Positions 31,771-42,600 of a stretch of 46,330 bases of DNA are shown piece after piece. How positions within the stretch are numbered: position 1 is the stretch's first letter; each line of letters begins with the position of its first letter. A program made the position numbers and the translations under genes. The notes beneath the pieces are model-generated. The model had not been told where the DNA came from, searched no databases, and saw only the letters and a list, made by a program, of their open reading frames with translations. The DNA comes from Coptodactyla brooksi (taxonomy: Eukaryota; Arthropoda; Insecta; Coleoptera; Scarabaeidae): contig JAWQRM010000009.1 in NCBI GenBank assembly GCA_033557675.1, positions 1 to 46,330 of the forward strand. Reading direction: 5' to 3'.

Positions 31771-32094
31771 CAAAATTATTACGAACCATCACCGACTCTC
31801 TATTAGAAAGGTTGGTGGTAATGTTGGCATTCATTATTTCGCCCATGATATGGAATTTTCCCTGTCGTTTTGAACATGAGATGCGTGATAGCAGAAGTTA
31901 ATCTGAAATAGTGTTCAGTAGTGCTGAATGAACCCAATGATGATCCACAAGTACTTCAACGGGTCATAATTGGTGACGACATTTGTCGAGCAATTAGTTT
32001 TCGATTTTGGTGCAGTAATCACATGATTTAACTTTGTTATCAAGCCAGAGATTCTAAACCAACAACTTTAATGTAATACCATTTAATGTAATAT

Positions 32095-32345
32095 AAATAC
32101 TGTGTGTTTATACCCTTTTTACAGTAGTTTGGCGAGGGATGAGTGTTATCCGGAACGTCAACAAATAATCACAAGTACAGCAAGTAAATAATCTTAAGTA
32201 AACAAATCAATAACTAATAAGTCAGCTAATAGATAGCCTGTGACGATGCTAACTTTATTAGCGAAACGTGCATTGAGTAGGTATGTGTGACTTTGTACAC
32301 AATTGTGTACTTTATTACAAAACCAAAAGTCGCAAACCCACAACC
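32095..32345 (+). repeat. Penelope-type tail with hairpin box
   Basis: GTGACGA at 32240-32246, then T, a perfect stem GCTAA/TTAGC (32248-32252 with 32258-32262), then GAAAC at 32263-32267. Layout and downstream GTGCATTGAGTA resemble the copy at 31694-31735. No coding sequence is attached. Confidence 0.5.
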
Positions 32346-32633
32346 TATAGACCAACCAAGACAGTACATAATAGACATTTCAGCCATGCCTAGAATTATA
32401 ACCTTATAACAATACTTCGTTTTACCAAAAGCCTACTTAAATTCAATAACCTGCTTTTATAAAATATTTCAGTTTTACTTCATAGCTTTATTAGATTAAT
32501 AACAAAAAATTAGGTTTTTTTGTTACAGATATCTAGAAAATAGATTAACATAACTGGAAGATTTATTATATGAATTGACATGGATCCCTCTTGCAAGTGT
32601 TGATGAAATATAAATTGATTAAAACCTCAGACA

Positions 32634-32660
32634 TTTCGCCCCCACTGGGAGCATCACCAG
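32634..32660 (-). ncRNA. hammerhead-like box in left pseudo-LTR
   Basis: On the minus strand: CTGGTGA, T, GCTCCC, AGT, GGGGGC, GAAA. The stem pairs fully, with one GU. The GAAA string is intact and the first string has G for A. Its partner at 34340-34366 has the opposite defect. Confidence 0.5.
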
Positions 32661-33059
32661 TGATCTACAAGGTTTATAAAAAAATATGTAATAACATATC
32701 ACAATACAAAGAAAATTTAACATCACAATCTAAAATCGAGGGACAAACAACACTACAAAACAGACGACATTGACATCGAGCCAGTCCGAATATTTTAAAA
32801 TAAGCTAAACTAGTTTTAAAAAAAGTAGTATAATAATCCGGGAAAATTTTAAAGTTTAAATGTATGCATATAACGGCCTCTCTTGGAAATTAAGTTGTTC
32901 ATTAATTAGTTATTTATCGGGATCTTTATTAATTTTTTTTTTTGAAAACAATTCTACATTTTTATTTATTTTTTATTTCATATTATAGGCCAGTGATATT
33001 TTATATTTACAAAATAATTTTTTTAATTATTTAAAAAAAAATACAATTATCAAATCATA

Positions 33060-34140
33060 CTAACATACGATCTAAATCTCGAACTATACGATCAATTAAA
33101 ATTACATAAACAAGAGCTAAATTTATGATAAATGTTATTAAAAGCACCAACTATAATTTACCTTTTAGCATAAAAAATTCACTACAATTTCTAGACATAA
33201 TTAAAAAATAAGGTATCAAAAATTGTATTCTTGTATCTTTTGATATAGTTAATTTATACATTAATGTATCTATTCAAGGCAATTTGATTCTAATTGGATG
33301 AACTAATTAGCGAAAACTTCTCAAATGAAAATATTATAAACGACTTATTTGACATTATAAAATTTATAGCAGAAACAATTCTGCACCTTTAACCAGCAAT
33401 ATTATAAAGCTCTAGACGGTCTTCCTATGGGTTCACTCATATCAGGATTCTTAGCAGATTTCTACATAGATAATATCGAACAAAAATACATAATAAATAC
33501 AGTTAACCCATTTAACTCTTTTATCAAGTCTTAATAATCCCTTAAATACCTTAAAACAAGAAACTGTTAAATACCTTAAAACAAACCTTCAATTATCCTA
33601 TTAATATTATTAAAAATTTAGAATTAAAATACAATATAGCCAAAGATCCCTTATACACTCAAAAAGGTTCAACCCAGGAGGACTTCACATATAAAAACAT
33701 AGCCCATAACCCTGCAAGCTTAAAATTAAAAAAAAATATATTTCGTAAATATAATATCACTGGCCTATAATATCAATTTTACTATATTCAAACATTTATC
33801 AAATTTCAAAGGTATAAAATCACTCTTGGAGAAGAGTGGTATTTACCAAATAAACTGTACAAATTGTAGGGGTTGCTATGTTGGTTAGACCAGTAGAAAA
33901 CTTAAATATAAAATCAATGAGCATAAAAATAGATCAAACTCCTCGATATATTGTCATCAACTTTCCACGGGACACAAAATAGGCTTTAAAAATGTAGAAT
34001 TGTTGTCCCTTTGTAACAAGGGGAGAAAAATGGATTTAATCGAACAATATTACATAGATAAAACTAATAAAGATCCCGATAAAGAACTAATTAATGAACA
34101 AGTTAATTTCCAAGAAAGACTGTTATATACATACGTTTAA
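33060..34140 (+). pseudogene. Penelope-like reverse transcriptase and GIY-YIG endonuclease
   Basis: Penelope proteins join a telomerase-like reverse transcriptase to a GIY-YIG nuclease. Here VSFDIVNLYINVSIQ at 33231-33275 is the palm block with the first catalytic aspartate. DELISENFSNENIINDLFDI and then, across a shift, LDGLPMGSLISGFLADFY at 33411-33465 follow. The YxDD block is not found: the text jumps through repeated AAATACCTTAAAACAA (about 33541 and 33573). The nuclease part 33838-34130 reads GIYQINCTNCRGCYVG, KLKYKINEHKNRS, HQLSTGHKIGFKNVELLSLC, NKGRKMDLIEQYYID and then ELINEQV. A stop replaces a residue just after YVG. It is inactive, but the order is complete enough for a firm family call. 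Confidence 0.87.
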
Positions 34141-34339
34141 ACTTTAAAATTTACCCGCATTCTATACCACTTTTTGTAAAACTAGTTCAGCTTATTTTAA
34201 AATATTCGACTGGCTCGATGTCAATCTCGAACATCTATTTTGTAATGTGGTTTGTCCCTCGATTTTAGATTGTTATGTAACTAATTTTCTTTGTATTGTG
34301 ATGTGTTATTACATATTTTTTTTAAAATCTTGTAGATCA

Positions 34340-34366
34340 CTGATGATGCTCCCAGTGGGGGCCAAA
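34340..34366 (+). ncRNA. hammerhead-like box in right pseudo-LTR
   Basis: CTGATGA intact at 34340-34346, then T, stem GCTCCC/GGGGGC (34348-34353 with 34357-34362, loop AGT), then CAAA where GAAA is expected. Combined with the left copy, the ancestral box had both strings intact. The extra T before the stem departs from the canonical hammerhead. Confidence 0.5.
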
Positions 34367-34450
34367 CATCTAAAGGAAGATCTATTTTAATTAAAATATA
34401 TTTATTTATGCAAGAAAAGGAGGTTTTAATCAATTTAGATTTATTACATG

Positions 34451-36636
34451 TTTCCACAATAACATTTATCGCCTTAAAATCAAACCGTAATAGCGAATAA
34501 AATGAATATAAAGTACTTGCATTAGTTTGTTCATTATTCTCATTAATTTCAGTGAGATCTATCGTCTCTTAACAATTTGTCAACACCAGAGGCATAAAGC
34601 ATCCTTGTGTTAACATCATTCATGACGTCGCTAGTGCTAGTTAAAGTCACGTAAGCGACATTTGAGCAACATAATAATGCTGGAACACATTCAGCAAGTT
34701 AGCTACCCGTTTCCTTTGTGCTCTCCTATTAATTACGCATTTAATATAGTGCCTCTGCGAGAGCGTACATAATTAAGTGGTAGTCTCCGGAACACGTGTA
34801 CTGTACCCCACTTCAAAATTCTCCATTTCCTAGTAGGTTTCGCCCAAATGCCGATTTGATAAGTCGTATTAGTCTAGCTAAAAACCTCCCGGGGATGAGC
34901 TTCGCTCACGGGGATGAATATTAATTTAATATTCCTACAAGATCGTCCTCTCGAGAGGTTTAATAACTTTCAAGCCTGACCTGAAGGCCCCATCAAAGAC
35001 ATTAAAGTCCAAATTAAATTCGTCCGAGTCGTACTCAATATCTGACGCTGGTCGGATTATTCCGTGGGCGACTTTTTAGCAGAAATGCAAGAAATTTTAA
35101 TTGAATCTCGCGAGTGCGGAAAAAGTTTTCGGTACTTCCAGGGCTCTTTCGCAAAATTTAATCCGAGCTATTCCTTGTCTCGGAGTTCGGAGTCAAATAT
35201 CCCCAACATATTTCGTGAGTTATGCCTGCATACTGTCAGATGTATGCAGTAGCGCATTGAAGGCAAAAGCAGTCTGCATCCACTACATTTCGTCCATGTG
35301 ATCGTGTTTTATAGGAAAATATTTCATGCACTTTATAATACTTACTTCGGACGTTTCATCCAATTTCCATTTAATAAAGTGGTTATCATACGTTTTAGAG
35401 AGAGTAGATAAATTATGTGTTCTGCAGGAAACAGCAATAAACTTCATAGTTTAAGGTAACAGCATTTCAAGGGAGCGATTACAATTCTGGTTTCTAACAG
35501 AAAAATCTGATTTGATCTGAACTCGCACCGAGAATGTGATTATATTTCCATTTAAGAACTCAGGGTAATGAATTACAGTTAAATCTACCATTAAGACCGA
35601 ACTAAATTCGCCGTCCTTATGACATTCCGATAAATCACATCCAATTTCATCTCTCTTCCTCTCAAGGAATTCAATTTACGTTATGAGGATATGACTGTTC
35701 AGTTCCGCGATCGTAGTTCATAAATCACAGTTTAAGGTGGCGGGCAAATTTCCACGATTACCTTTACTGGATGCGCTTATGTCAGCTATAAAACCATCGT
35801 CTAATAGTTAAGTGCTCCTGGATTATATTTTCCAGGGCCGTCTTTCGCATATTGAATCGCACTTTATTCAACAAGATGACTACGTCCATTACTAGTCATA
35901 TATAAGTATCATTTCATCTATTCATATCTATGAGGATTGCATAGGATAACCATTCTGGAATTAGAGTCATATCAAACACAGATTTTATATATTCTTAAAC
36001 CTTATATTAAATCTAGATATGAGCGAAGCATGCGAAATGGATATAAACCCGCGTGAAAAGTAATTCTAATCTTCCTATTTAAATCTGTTCTCATAAATCA
36101 TTTGGTTTATGAAAAATTAAATTTCATAAACGAGACAAAGAATAGAATGAGGAGGACACTTCTATCCTTTGCCACTTATCTATACTATTAGAGTAATACT
36201 TCAGACTAGACTATTAAAATTAAATTCAGGCTATTAAACTAACAAGTGAACTGGTAAAAATTTCTACGATATAGTGAATTACGTATAGAAATAAATGAAT
36301 GTAGAAATCAAGGAAGCTGGATCGCTCCAAGGTATTCGCGGCCTTATAGAAAAATTGCCTCTGTTTGAAAACGAAATTAATTACTGTGAAGAAGGTATGT
36401 GGAAATATCTACGGTCCAACCGATTCCAATACAAACTGTTGAGTACAAAGTTAGCCATAATGGAAACGGCAGTATTAAATAACATGAGATGGATTTAATT
36501 AGTTAAATTAGGAAGTTCCACCAAGAAGGCCTAAAATGTATTTGAGTGAGGCGGCACATGATACGCATGATGCTATTTGAATATACCTCTATTTAGGGAA
36601 AACGGATAATGTGTAAAAATAGATTGGATATATTGG
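34451..36636. other. no gene; GC-richer patches 34590-35290 and 35640-35860
   Basis: The first patch contains motifs such as TTAATTACGC and ATAATTAAGTGG that could be homeodomain sites, and frames of about 60 codons (35064-35252, 35101-35301) that I cannot assign. The second is shorter. Neither recurs in the window. A conserved regulatory role is only a guess. The remainder is AT-rich. Confidence 0.3.
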
Positions 36637-37321
36637 GTCAAATGAATATTGTACATTTTAGTAGGAAAAAAATATACTCTTCCGGTTTATCGTTTTATAT
36701 TCGGCTTTTTAGGGCTATCCTCAGAAGCTTCTTATACTTGTACGTCAGACGTTATGTTATTTTTCTGTTCGAATTGTTCTTCATGATTTGTTGTATGTTA
36801 CTCTGCTGTATTAGGTTTTGAATTTTTTGTACCGGGGAGTGTTACCTGTTTGATAGTTTCGTGGTTGTTGTGTATTGTTGTTATAGACTCTTATATTATT
36901 ACGTTTTAGTTCTTCGTTATGAGTTGTTTAGTGTCTCGACCAAATATGTTTCAATAGAGACATATTAGATATGTCTCAATAAAGACATATTAGGGCGAGA
37001 CACTAAAGAACTCATAAGGAACAAGAACTAAAACGTAATAATATAAAAATCTATAACAAGAATACACAACAATCACGAAACTATCAAGCAGATAACACTC
37101 TTCAAGCACAAACAATTCAAACAGTAATACACCAGAGTAACGGAAATCAAATCATGAACAATCCGAACAGAAAAATAACGGTCTGACGTATAAGAAGCTT
37201 CTGAGGATAACCGAAACCGGTAAAGCTAGATAAAATATAAAATAATAACCAGAAGAGTATATTTTTCCTTCTAAAATCTACAATTATTCACTCTGGTTAT
37301 AAGCGGAATCTAAACAAATCA
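36637..37321. mobile_element. large fold-back element flanked by 14-bp direct repeats
   Basis: The arms of about 310 bp (36643-36960 and 36985-37291) are inverted repeats meeting near 36972 at AGACATATTAGATATGTCT. Shared blocks include TAGGAAAAA.ATATACTCTT, CTCAGAAGCTTCTTATAC, ACGTCAGAC, GTGTATT and TTTAGTGTCTCG. ATTGGATATATTGG occurs at 36623-36636 and exactly at 37322-37335, so the unit looks transposed as one piece. An unpaired 30-bp segment lies between 37291 and the right direct repeat. CTGAGGA boxes occur at 36718-36724 (minus) and 37201-37207 (plus), the latter followed by ACCGAAACC without a stem. Open frames inside are not recognised. Confidence 0.82.
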
Positions 37322-37885
37322 ATTGGATATATTGGCTTTTGCTCCCTGCTAAACATATAGTAAACTGGTTGTCATCAGGATATGGTTTCTGCTCTTTTTG
37401 AAAGTTGATTTAAAAAACAAATATTTACCTGTATATGTATATCTACATATATATGTAATCTGTACATTCCAAATCATTAATGGGAATGAGTAATAAACCT
37501 TATCAGTCCCTAATACTAAATCATAATCTAAAAATAGCAATCAGAAAAGTAGATATACTTGCATACGTAAAAGAAGGCAATCTAACAATTCCTGATGATA
37601 GTAAATAGAAGAGAACTTATCGGAAAAGTAATAAATTTCGATCATAGTATGCGAAAATCGTGAACGTAAGACATATTGTGGAAAAACTGCATAAAATATT
37701 TCATTAATATAAAAAAAATTTCCTTAGCTAAAATTAAGCAATTGTCATCACGAAACCGAAACCAGAGATTAACTGCTCGATACACGTCTGCTAACCATAT
37801 TAACATCATCGGAAACTACAAAAGACCAGTCTCTTGGTTAAGTGGTGACAATTTTCAAGTTCTATCTATCAATGAAACTGGATTA

Positions 37886-37930
<45 letters not shown>

Positions 37931-38969
37931 TTTATAACCACCGACTGACATTGTATCCTAGGTTCACAATTTGCTAATTTTGTGTGTAGCTGATCCAAAA
38001 AATCTTTCATTTCGTCGCCTTTTTTTAATCTGATTGCCACAGACGATGCAGATGAAACATCATCTAGTTAATGGTCACAGGCAACAGGTAGCGGTGGAGG
38101 TAGAGCATCAGCTTGAAAAATGTTCACATTTGGGATTCCCCATTAACCAGTTCACTAATTTTTACTGCTATTAAAATAGTACGTTGACAATTCAATTCTC
38201 TGCTGTACCCGTTGCCTCGGTAGCATTTATTCAAACATATTGTTTGGAGAGTTCAGTTTTGGTATTATCTATTTTATATTGTTATACGTGGATATGCTAG
38301 GTAAATTTATAGGTAAATTATCTGTACAATTAATTGCCAGATGTCTTTTATGTAGATGAGCATGTAATACATGTTTAACAGGAAATTCATTATTCTGTTT
38401 TAAAGTGTATTCTGACACAGCATCATGGCTGCTACGTTGTCGACGTATGGTACGAGTCCATTGAGAATGCAGCAGACGTTTCTCTCGTTTCATCTTTAGT
38501 ACATACTATTATTGCCTCAGATATGTATATGTAGTCCATAACTTTGTACATTTGGTATACTACTAGTCTACACAAAAGGTAGGATTTTGATCTGGAGTGC
38601 TGAGAAATCATTTCCAGGAGTTTAAAATATCAGGTCAATTAATAAACCACTCAAAGTCGTCAAGAGTCTTCCATATTGTGCTGAATTCAGATAGTAAAAA
38701 ATTTGGTCATGTTTAAGTTTAAAGAAGAATTTGTGAAATTAGAGATACATTGCCCTAACCAATGTGTTGCTAAAGTTGTCTTTATACCCATATCTGCAGC
38801 TATTCTTGGCATTAACTTATAAAAAATTTTATTAGCAAGGTGTCGAATTGAAAATGAAAATGATGAAGGTTCGATCGTCGTAATATATGTCGACCATCGA
38901 CACATATTATTCCAAAACATATTTTTAGTAAATTCAATGGTAAATGTGCTTGAGACGATGTCTGTATAA
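37322..38969. other. no gene; contains a (TA)n array
   Basis: Mostly AT-rich sequence with short unassigned frames (37349-37540, 37676-37948, 38269-38493). The stretch 38690-38969 may be a worn leader of the Penelope relic that follows, since FVKLEIHCPNQC and later FIPISAAILGINL are open on the plus strand, but I cannot place these residues in the family with confidence. Confidence 0.35.
37887..37927. repeat. (TA)20 microsatellite
   Basis: About 41 bp of uninterrupted TA repeats lie in unassigned sequence. It creates artificial IYIYIY stretches in frames on both strands. Confidence 0.95.
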
Positions 38970-39491
38970 AGTGTAAACGTTTCCTCGAAAACAATACAAA
39001 TGTTCTTATAACTAAGGCTAATAAAGGGTCCATGACACTTGTTATGGGGAGAAATGAGTACCAAACCAAAATCCGTCAGTTATTAGGTGATATTGATACT
39101 TATGTCATGTTATTTTCGGACCCTATCAATGAAAAAATAATAAATTAATAAAACATTACTTGATAAATCCCTCATTGATGAGGTTAAATACAGACAGTTA
39201 AGTTGCTACAATGGCATATCGCCTAAACTGTACGGGTTGCCGAAGATTCATAAGGAGGGCGTCCCTTTGAGACCCATAGTTTCTTGTACCGAATTACCTT
39301 TCTAAAATTTACCCAGCCTTCTCAAATTACACTGACTACATTATAAAGGATTAATTTGCGTTTGTACAATTGTTCCAAAATTTTCGGTTACCCCATGTCC
39401 ACGTTCTCCTTTCATTCGACGTGGTGTCTCATTTTATAAACATACCGCTTGAATGTATTTCAAGTATTGTTGATGAAGAATGGGTTGAGAG

Positions 39492-39532
39492 GTCACACTA
39501 CTCACAAGGTTGAAGCTTGTGAGTAGTGTGAC
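39492..39532. repeat. perfect 17-bp hairpin, 7-nt loop
   Basis: GTCACACTACTCACAAG at 39492-39508 and its exact inverse at 39516-39532 interrupt the reverse-transcriptase frame just after the first palm block. Confidence 0.9.
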
Positions 39533-39672
39533 AGACATTAATAGGTCTATTTTTTTAGAAATCATTTTCTTCCTTTTTAGTAACAATTAATTTGCTCGTA
39601 ACAATGTCTATTATAGACGGGTGTTTGGTACAACCATGGACTCCTTAAACTATTTACTCAATAATGAAGGTA

Positions 39673-40268
39673 CTACCTTCATTACCATTACAACCGGGTT
39701 TCATCAAAAAATATGGAAATGAGATGGTTCTTGGCTAATCTCAAGATTACACACAAGTCACATTGCATATGTACAATCAGTACAATAATCATACAAAATT
39801 TACTTTGGAAATAGATGGCAACCAGTTACCATTCTTAGATGTGTTGATTATCAGAAATGCTGAGGAAATTATTCAATCAACCAATCTATCAATTAGTAGA
39901 GATAATATTACCACTACTGATTGGTACCAGAAGCCTACCAATTCAGGTAGATATTTAAACTGTTTTTCAAACCATCCTATAAATTAAAAATTGGATATTG
40001 TTACTCAGATGAAAAACATAATTCTAAAATTATTCAACAGCACTTTTCATGATCAGAATTTATACAACATTTTCATTAATAACGGTTACTCAAAAATTTA
40101 TTAAAAAATTTGTACTTAACACTAGAGACAATAAACTTGTTACAGGTATTTCTGCTCCTCCACAACAAATTATTTATAGAAAATTTCCATTCATTCTTCA
40201 TTACCGATACAACCTGGTTTCATAAAAAATATGTAGATAACATGGTCCTTAGCTTACCTCAAGATTAC
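39673..40268 (+). repeat. 80-bp direct duplication inside the Penelope relic
   Basis: The segments 39673-39751 and 40190-40268 share CTTCATTACC.ATACAACC, GG(T/G)TTCAT, AAAAA(A/T)ATG and CTCAAGATTACA at roughly 80 percent identity. Both encode the block around the YxDD motif (KYGNEMVLG and KYVDNMVLS). The second copy stands where the reverse transcriptase should run on into the endonuclease, so two Penelope copies may have been joined. Confidence 0.7.
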
Positions 40269-40770
40269 ATTGAAGTATACCTTTAACTTTTTTAATTTTT
40301 TAATAAATAAAACTATTCAATATGGATGCTTTGAGGATAATGTATTACAATTTGTCACCGGTTGGTAGCTTTTTCACAGAAATTAAACAAAACACTCCCA
40401 GGGACACGTTGTCGAGTGTGGTTTGCTGTATACATTGTGAGGATTGTGAGGCTAATTATGTTGGCCAAACAAAACGTTGGCTGGGTAGTAGTGTTAAATA
40501 ACATCAACTAGACATGATTAATAGGAAGCCGACTAGTGCTTCATCTCAACATATTCTCAATAATAATCAGTAATAATAAAATGGACTTTGACGATGTCAA
40601 GATTGTTTTTAAAAAAGACATCCTAAGGGAGAGACTTTTCTTTGAACTTGCGATCTGACGTGGACGATCTTAGCAATATCTGCAGTTATTTACTCAATTT
40701 TGATAATCACAGTAATGCTCGATTTAATAATAGTGAAGAGATACGAAATCTGAGTGAGCTGACCTTCTAG

Positions 40771-42600
40771 TACTTGTTTTTAATATTTTGAATTTGAATT
40801 TTTCGCACCGCCCTCACCTAGGGTTGGTGACTTTTAGATAGTGATTTAAATGTGTTGGCAGTCTTGATTTAACCATTTTATTTTCTATTGTTTTTCTACC
40901 ATATTTTGTTTAATTATTTGCCATTGGTATTCATTCAATAGTGATGTTCGTGTCGCGCCAGCAGAATTATGCTCCTGCTATTGAGTTGCTACCACAAAAT
41001 TGATTTTAGCTTTCATAACACCTGTTGTAATCGTGTTCCAAGCCATAATAAAGCTTTTACCGAAATTACCACAAATTTTCTGCAATGATGTTAATGAAAA
41101 GCAAAAGCAATATGTACAGAGTAATAAGATATAGGTTTTGCCCATTATACACATGTGTAAGTGGTGGCTTAAATTAGTTATTAAAGTGATTTATACTATA
41201 TACACAATAAAAACCTTCATTTCTGAAATTCGGATAATATAAACCGCTATTATTTAAATGTAATGTAAATATATTATTTAAATAATTAAGCGCTTTTGTT
41301 AGATATATAATGAGTGAACTAATATTACTATTTATAAATTTATTTTTATAATGAAACCATCTAATAGAAGCTTTATGCTCACTTCTTCTAGGGACATTTA
41401 TACTCATATCCTGTAAGGAAAGCTCATTTTGTTGTTGCAAATTGTTAATAACTTAAAAGACTTGTGGTTGTGACTAGTTGTTAATGATTGTGAAGAATTC
41501 ATTGTTGAGTAGTAAATGCTTACATATATATTAATAAAAATACTATCAGTAATGACATTATCCAGTACCATCTTGATGGCAGGAAAATGAAACAGTGGGA
41601 TGTGGGGAGTTAGTATCAACAAACATACGTCAGACTTACATAGGTGTTACCCACCGCAGAACATTCATTGTAAACTGTGAACGTAATTATGTAAAGGGTA
41701 CCCAGAGGACATAACTTGGTCCTCTGTGCTATAAATCCCTAGCGCACACCAGCTACAGTACAGTTCATCATTGAAGTTGACGTGGATGATACTTGTCAGA
41801 GTTTATAGTGTCCTTCGTCTAGATTCATCACATACTCATTATGTGATTAAGATAATGCACAAGCTTGAACATTGCAAGTATGTATTTAATAGGGTGGTTC
41901 AACTTATCTTTAGGAATATGAACACTTTAGATCTGGGTTAAACGTACCTGAACAGTAACAAACTACATAATAGAGGATTTGTTGAGGATTTGCCAGAAAC
42001 AGAACGAAACTTAAACACACATTGCAAGGAGTAGAAAAGGAAAGCGCCAAAGTTGCACAATTAATACAAAAATTTAACGATTATCCCGTAAAGTCAACAT
42101 AGCTTAATTGAATAGATATGGTAGAATTAAGGAAACGCTGGACAAGTTTGCAACTCATAAGGCAACTACTAATAGGGTCTAACTGCAATAGCGTGGCAGT
42201 TAATCGCTGTTCTTAGATTAGAGCCGGTGACGGGAAACGCTGCATGGGGAGGAATTGTGTAGAAAAGGCGTAGGGATTATGGTATTTCTCATGTGACATA
42301 TTACGACATATTATGAATGTGCTATATTATGTATAAATTTTTCCAGTAAATTATTTCTCTTTTGCTGTTTCCTGGAGTTAATAAAAGGATTAGTGGGTGA
42401 TTTGGTGGTGATATGTTTAAACAAATATCTTCAATAGCCATCTCCAGCATATCTCCAAAAGCATCAATGTCGTACAAATAGCATTAACCAAAGTCATCAA
42501 ATCGAGCAAGTCGAAGTATTTTCTTAAATAATCCAAACATTTTCAATCAAGATAAAACCACACAAAAGAAATAATCATATTTAAATCATCGAAAGACTTA
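40771..42600. other. no recognised gene
   Basis: AT-rich sequence. Two adjoining frames on the minus strand (41174-41440 and 41404-41622) total about 150 codons but show no known motif. A promoter-like segment at 41730-41765 is listed separately. A short inverted repeat CAGAGGAC/GTCCTCTG lies at 41703-41726. Confidence 0.4.
41730..41765 (+). promoter_or_regulatory. possible TATA plus initiator core promoter
   Basis: TATAAA at 41730-41735 is followed 25-30 bp later by TACAGTACAGTTC, which holds two ACAGT strings close to the insect initiator consensus TCAGT. The spacing fits a start near 41756-41761. No coding region follows, so it may be a solo LTR or retroelement promoter, or chance. Confidence 0.25.

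Larger units (their letters stand above)
32573..34436 (+). mobile_element. Penelope-like element with inverted pseudo-LTRs
   Basis: Inverted copies at 32611-32866 and 34130-34437 flank a degraded coding region. Just outside, AGATTTATTATATG (32559-32572) and AGATTTATTACATG (34437-34450) agree at 13 of 14 bases and look like a target duplication. Between the left duplication and the start of the inverted repeat lie 38 bp without a counterpart on the right, comparable with the short tail extension described for Penelope elements. Each pseudo-LTR carries a hammerhead-like box, minus strand on the left and plus strand on the right. The left copy lacks about 50 bp present on the right. Confidence 0.85.
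38970..40770 (+). pseudogene. Penelope-like element, reverse transcriptase and endonuclease relic
   Basis: The plus strand reads, over several frames, NVLITKANKGSMTLVMGRNE and YQTKIRQLLGD (about 39000-39095), then NGISPKLYGLPKIHKEGVPL and RPIVS (39205-39280). LLSFDVVSHFINIPLE follows at about 39402-39450 (palm block with catalytic aspartate). GFIKKYGNEMVL is the YxDD block with its aspartates lost. Then comes HTKFTLEIDGNQLPFLDVLI (39790-39850) and DWYQKPTNSGRYLNCFSNHP. The endonuclease follows at 40345-40655: CIHCEDCEANYVGQTKRWLG and, after a shift, FDDVKIVFKKDILRERLFFE. A hairpin at 39492 and a duplicated segment disrupt it. The end is the TAG at 40768. It is a distinct lineage from the copy at 33-34 kb. 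Confidence 0.87.

Noticed and set aside
37855..38040. Minus-strand frame MAIRLKKGDEMKDFLDQLHT, reminiscent of a copia gag helix
   Set aside because: Only about 20 residues are suggestive, the rest is coded by the (TA)n array, and upstream sequence shows no gag continuation.
38687..39069. 125- and 85-codon frames on the minus strand
   Set aside because: They lie opposite or just before Penelope coding sequence on the plus strand and show no motif of their own. Treated as shadows.
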